Shown here piece after piece: positions 62,416-64,000 of a stretch of 64,000 bases of DNA. A program made the translations under genes and the position numbers. Position 1 is the stretch's first letter. The number at the start of each line of letters is the position of its first letter. Source of the DNA: SB11 sp037968475 (lineage in GTDB: Bacteria; Bacteroidota; Bacteroidia; UBA8524); contig JBBKVO010000013.1 of the NCBI GenBank assembly GCA_037968475.1, forward strand, positions 62,001 to 126,000. Direction: 5' to 3'. A model generated the notes under the pieces. The model saw nothing but the letters and a program-made list of their open reading frames with translations, was not told where the DNA came from and ran no database searches.

Positions 62416-63108
62416 ATGCAAAATTTTATAGCTCTATTTACACATTCAAAAAGAACCCAAATTACCCTTTGGCTGGCAATATCAGTTTTTATTTGCTTGG
62501 CAATGGTTCAATTTCGCATTGCTATCAGTGGGGTGTATTACTTTAAGTTTTTAATATGGAATATGTTTTTAGCTATTATACCTTTTGGTGTAAGCTCAGT
62601 TACACGGGTATTATTTCAATTAAAACCAAGCAAAACAATACTTGTTAGCGGCATTTTCTTTTGGTTGCTGTTTTTTCCAAACGCGCCCTATATTTTAACT
62701 GATTTGTTTCACTTACGCAGGTACCATGGTGTACCCTTTTGGTACGATTTATTACTAATCCTTTCGTTTGGATGCACGGGACTTATGCTGGGTTATGCCT
62801 CATTAGTCGATTTCCATACAATCATTAGCAAAGCATACAACAAGTTTATAGGAAATGTATTTGTAATAAGCTCACTACTACTTTCAGGTTTTGGCATTTA
62901 TTTAGGTCGTTTTGAGCGTTGGAACAGTTGGGATATAGTATCAAACCCAAAAGGTCTAGCAAAAGACATTCTTAAACCTGTTTTATATCCTACCCAAAAT
63001 TTACGAGTATGGTACATCACCATAGCCTTCGCTTTATTTTTGATTATTGGTTACTACACTATCAGGCAATTACATAAATTGACTATTATTTCAGAGCAAA
63101 ACAAATAA
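62416..63108 (+). CDS. DUF1361 membrane protein
   Basis: A 230-residue protein with about six membrane segments and the family-typical WLLFFPNAPYILTDLFHL segment. The function is unknown. It is followed 1 nt later by the Ogt gene, suggesting one transcript. Confidence 0.85.
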   Translation: MQNFIALFTHSKRTQITLWLAISVFICLAMVQFRIAISGVYYFKFLIWNMFLAIIPFGVSSVTRVLFQLKPSKTILVSGIFFWLLFFPNAPYILTDLFHLRRYHGVPFWYDLLLILSFGCTGLMLGYASLVDFHTIISKAYNKFIGNVFVISSLLLSGFGIYLGRFERWNSWDIVSNPKGLAKDILKPVLYPTQNLRVWYITIAFALFLIIGYYTIRQLHKLTIISEQNK

Positions 63109-63109
63109 A

Positions 63110-63586
63110 TTGTTTCCCCTATACATACAATATTACCCCTCACCTATTGGTATACTAAAAATTGAGGCGACAGACAGTAATATCGTTGCCGTTAATTTTA
63201 CTTCTTCTCAAGATGAAGATGAAAGTATAAATACCATTACACAACACTGTCAAGAACAGTTGCACGAGTATTTTTCTGGAGAAAGAAAAACATTTAACCT
63301 GCCCCTTCAACCCAAAGGAACTGATTTTCAAAATAGAGTTTGGGCTGAGTTGCAAAATATACCCTTTGGTAAAGTAAGCAGCTATTTAGAAATGGCAAAA
63401 CGCTTGGGCGATGAAAAAGTAATACGCGCCGCAGCAGCAGCTAATGGCAAAAATCCTATAGCCATAATAATACCCTGCCACCGCGTAATTGGTGCAAACG
63501 GTGATTTGGTAGGCTATGCAGGTGGATTGGATAAAAAGAAACTTTTACTGCAACACGAAGGCGTTTTATCAAAACCATTGTTCTGA
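63110..63586 (+). CDS. ogt: Methylated-DNA-protein cysteine methyltransferase
   Basis: A 158-residue O6-alkylguanine-DNA alkyltransferase. The active cysteine sits in IIPCHRVIGANG, the arginine finger and HTH are in FQNRVWAELQNIPFGKVSSY. It removes methyl groups from O6-methylguanine, once per molecule. The start is TTG 63110 (no ATG nearby). The stop overlaps the start of the last gene. Confidence 0.95.
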   Translation: MFPLYIQYYPSPIGILKIEATDSNIVAVNFTSSQDEDESINTITQHCQEQLHEYFSGERKTFNLPLQPKGTDFQNRVWAELQNIPFGKVSSYLEMAKRLGDEKVIRAAAAANGKNPIAIIIPCHRVIGANGDLVGYAGGLDKKKLLLQHEGVLSKPLF

Positions 63587-63951
63587 TGATTGAGATAACT
63601 GAAAACGAAATAGCCTATGTCTTCCAGTTCTGTGATGAACTTATGACCCAAGATGAAAAAGATGCTTATTTAAAATACTCTTTTGAGTTAAATGTATCTC
63701 AGCGAAATGAAACAAACACAGAGCTTTGGAAAAAATTCTATATCAGTACAGGACGTCTGAAAGATAGTTACCCATCGAGTGTAACTGACTTATTAAAACA
63801 TGGTTTTCAAACATTCAAATTTAATGTTGCAAGTAGGATAATTAACCAGTGTTTTAATCATCCTTTATTGAACTATTGTCCTAGATGTAGCAAACTTGCT
63901 CGCACCCCGCAAGCAAAACAGTGCCGTTTTTGTGCACATGATTGGCACTAA
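63586..63951 (+). CDS. Zinc-ribbon-ending hypothetical protein
   Basis: A 121-residue protein; helical N-terminal part and a C-terminal CPRC..CRFC zinc ribbon (residues 99-118, ending AHDWH). Unknown family. The ATG overlaps the ogt stop. Nothing follows in the last 49 bp of the window. Confidence 0.6.
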   Translation: MIEITENEIAYVFQFCDELMTQDEKDAYLKYSFELNVSQRNETNTELWKKFYISTGRLKDSYPSSVTDLLKHGFQTFKFNVASRIINQCFNHPLLNYCPRCSKLARTPQAKQCRFCAHDWH

Positions 63952-64000
63952 AAGTACAAAGTACTATATTGGCATATTGCACTTGTTTAGATATCAGTCA

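Noticed and set aside
1..64000. tRNA or rRNA genes
   Set aside because: I looked through the intergenic gaps and saw no cloverleaf-like sequence ending in CCA or rRNA motifs; a tRNAscan run would settle it.

Overview
The window looks like chromosomal DNA from a member of the Bacteroidota. The evidence is promoter boxes of the TAnnTTTG type in front of many genes, a type IX secretion 'plug' protein, OMP-type TonB receptors with carboxypeptidase-regulatory domains, small DUF4286 and YHYH/DUF2911 proteins, carotenoid genes, and few Shine-Dalgarno sequences. I cannot place it to genus. No rRNA, tRNA, CRISPR array, integrase gene or prophage was seen.

Layout: 1-4.7 kb holds DUF4286, a thioredoxin-like protein, an RluA-type pseudouridine synthase, a DnaQ-type exonuclease and the trmD-rimM-rpsP translation operon. 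4.8-10.1 kb holds MiaE, a TonB-type receptor and two paralogous envelope proteins. 10.2-20.1 kb holds a giant alpha-2-macroglobulin lipoprotein, two unknown genes among structured repeats, and an M1 aminopeptidase. 20.2-24.7 kb is a leftward operon ribBA - ABC-F - T9SS plug. 24.7-28.1 kb is an AT-rich restriction-modification island: a 5-cytosine methyltransferase with an integrase-like arm domain and a large insertion, convergent with a probable PD-(D/E)XK nuclease. 28.1-33.7 kb holds envelope genes (glycosyltransferase, LptF/G permease, START-like protein, PAP2 phosphatase, GT39). 33.8-37.2 kb is a compact leftward operon coding for two lipoproteins (YHYH and MORN/YwqK), a SCO protein, an ECF sigma factor, a likely anti-sigma factor and a Spy/CpxP-like protein. 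37.8-42.2 kb holds DUF2911-TPR, a di-haem peroxidase and a carotenoid/peroxidase cluster. 43.3-45.7 kb holds an HTH protein, Kdo transferase and an OMP. 45.8-51.5 kb is a nucleotide-sugar cluster (aminotransferase, UDP-Glc dehydrogenase, UDP-xylose synthase, acetyltransferase, GalE) interrupted by a four-helix-bundle gene. 51.6-63.95 kb holds an amidase, a second ABC-F, an Mpl-like ligase, two DUF1801 proteins, ribosomal protein S1, EVE, GNAT, DUF1361, Ogt and a zinc-ribbon protein.

The intergenic DNA is unusually structured. A triple-hairpin element occurs three times and its palindrome arms covary. A roughly 180-bp MITE-like element occurs twice. Several boxes lie 4-7 nt before start codons, which suggests leaderless mRNAs (MiaE, RibBA, EVE, one ABC-F). 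The most unusual coding material is the methyltransferase/nuclease pair. The best candidate for an undescribed functional unit among the cellular genes is the ECF sigma/SCO/YHYH operon.
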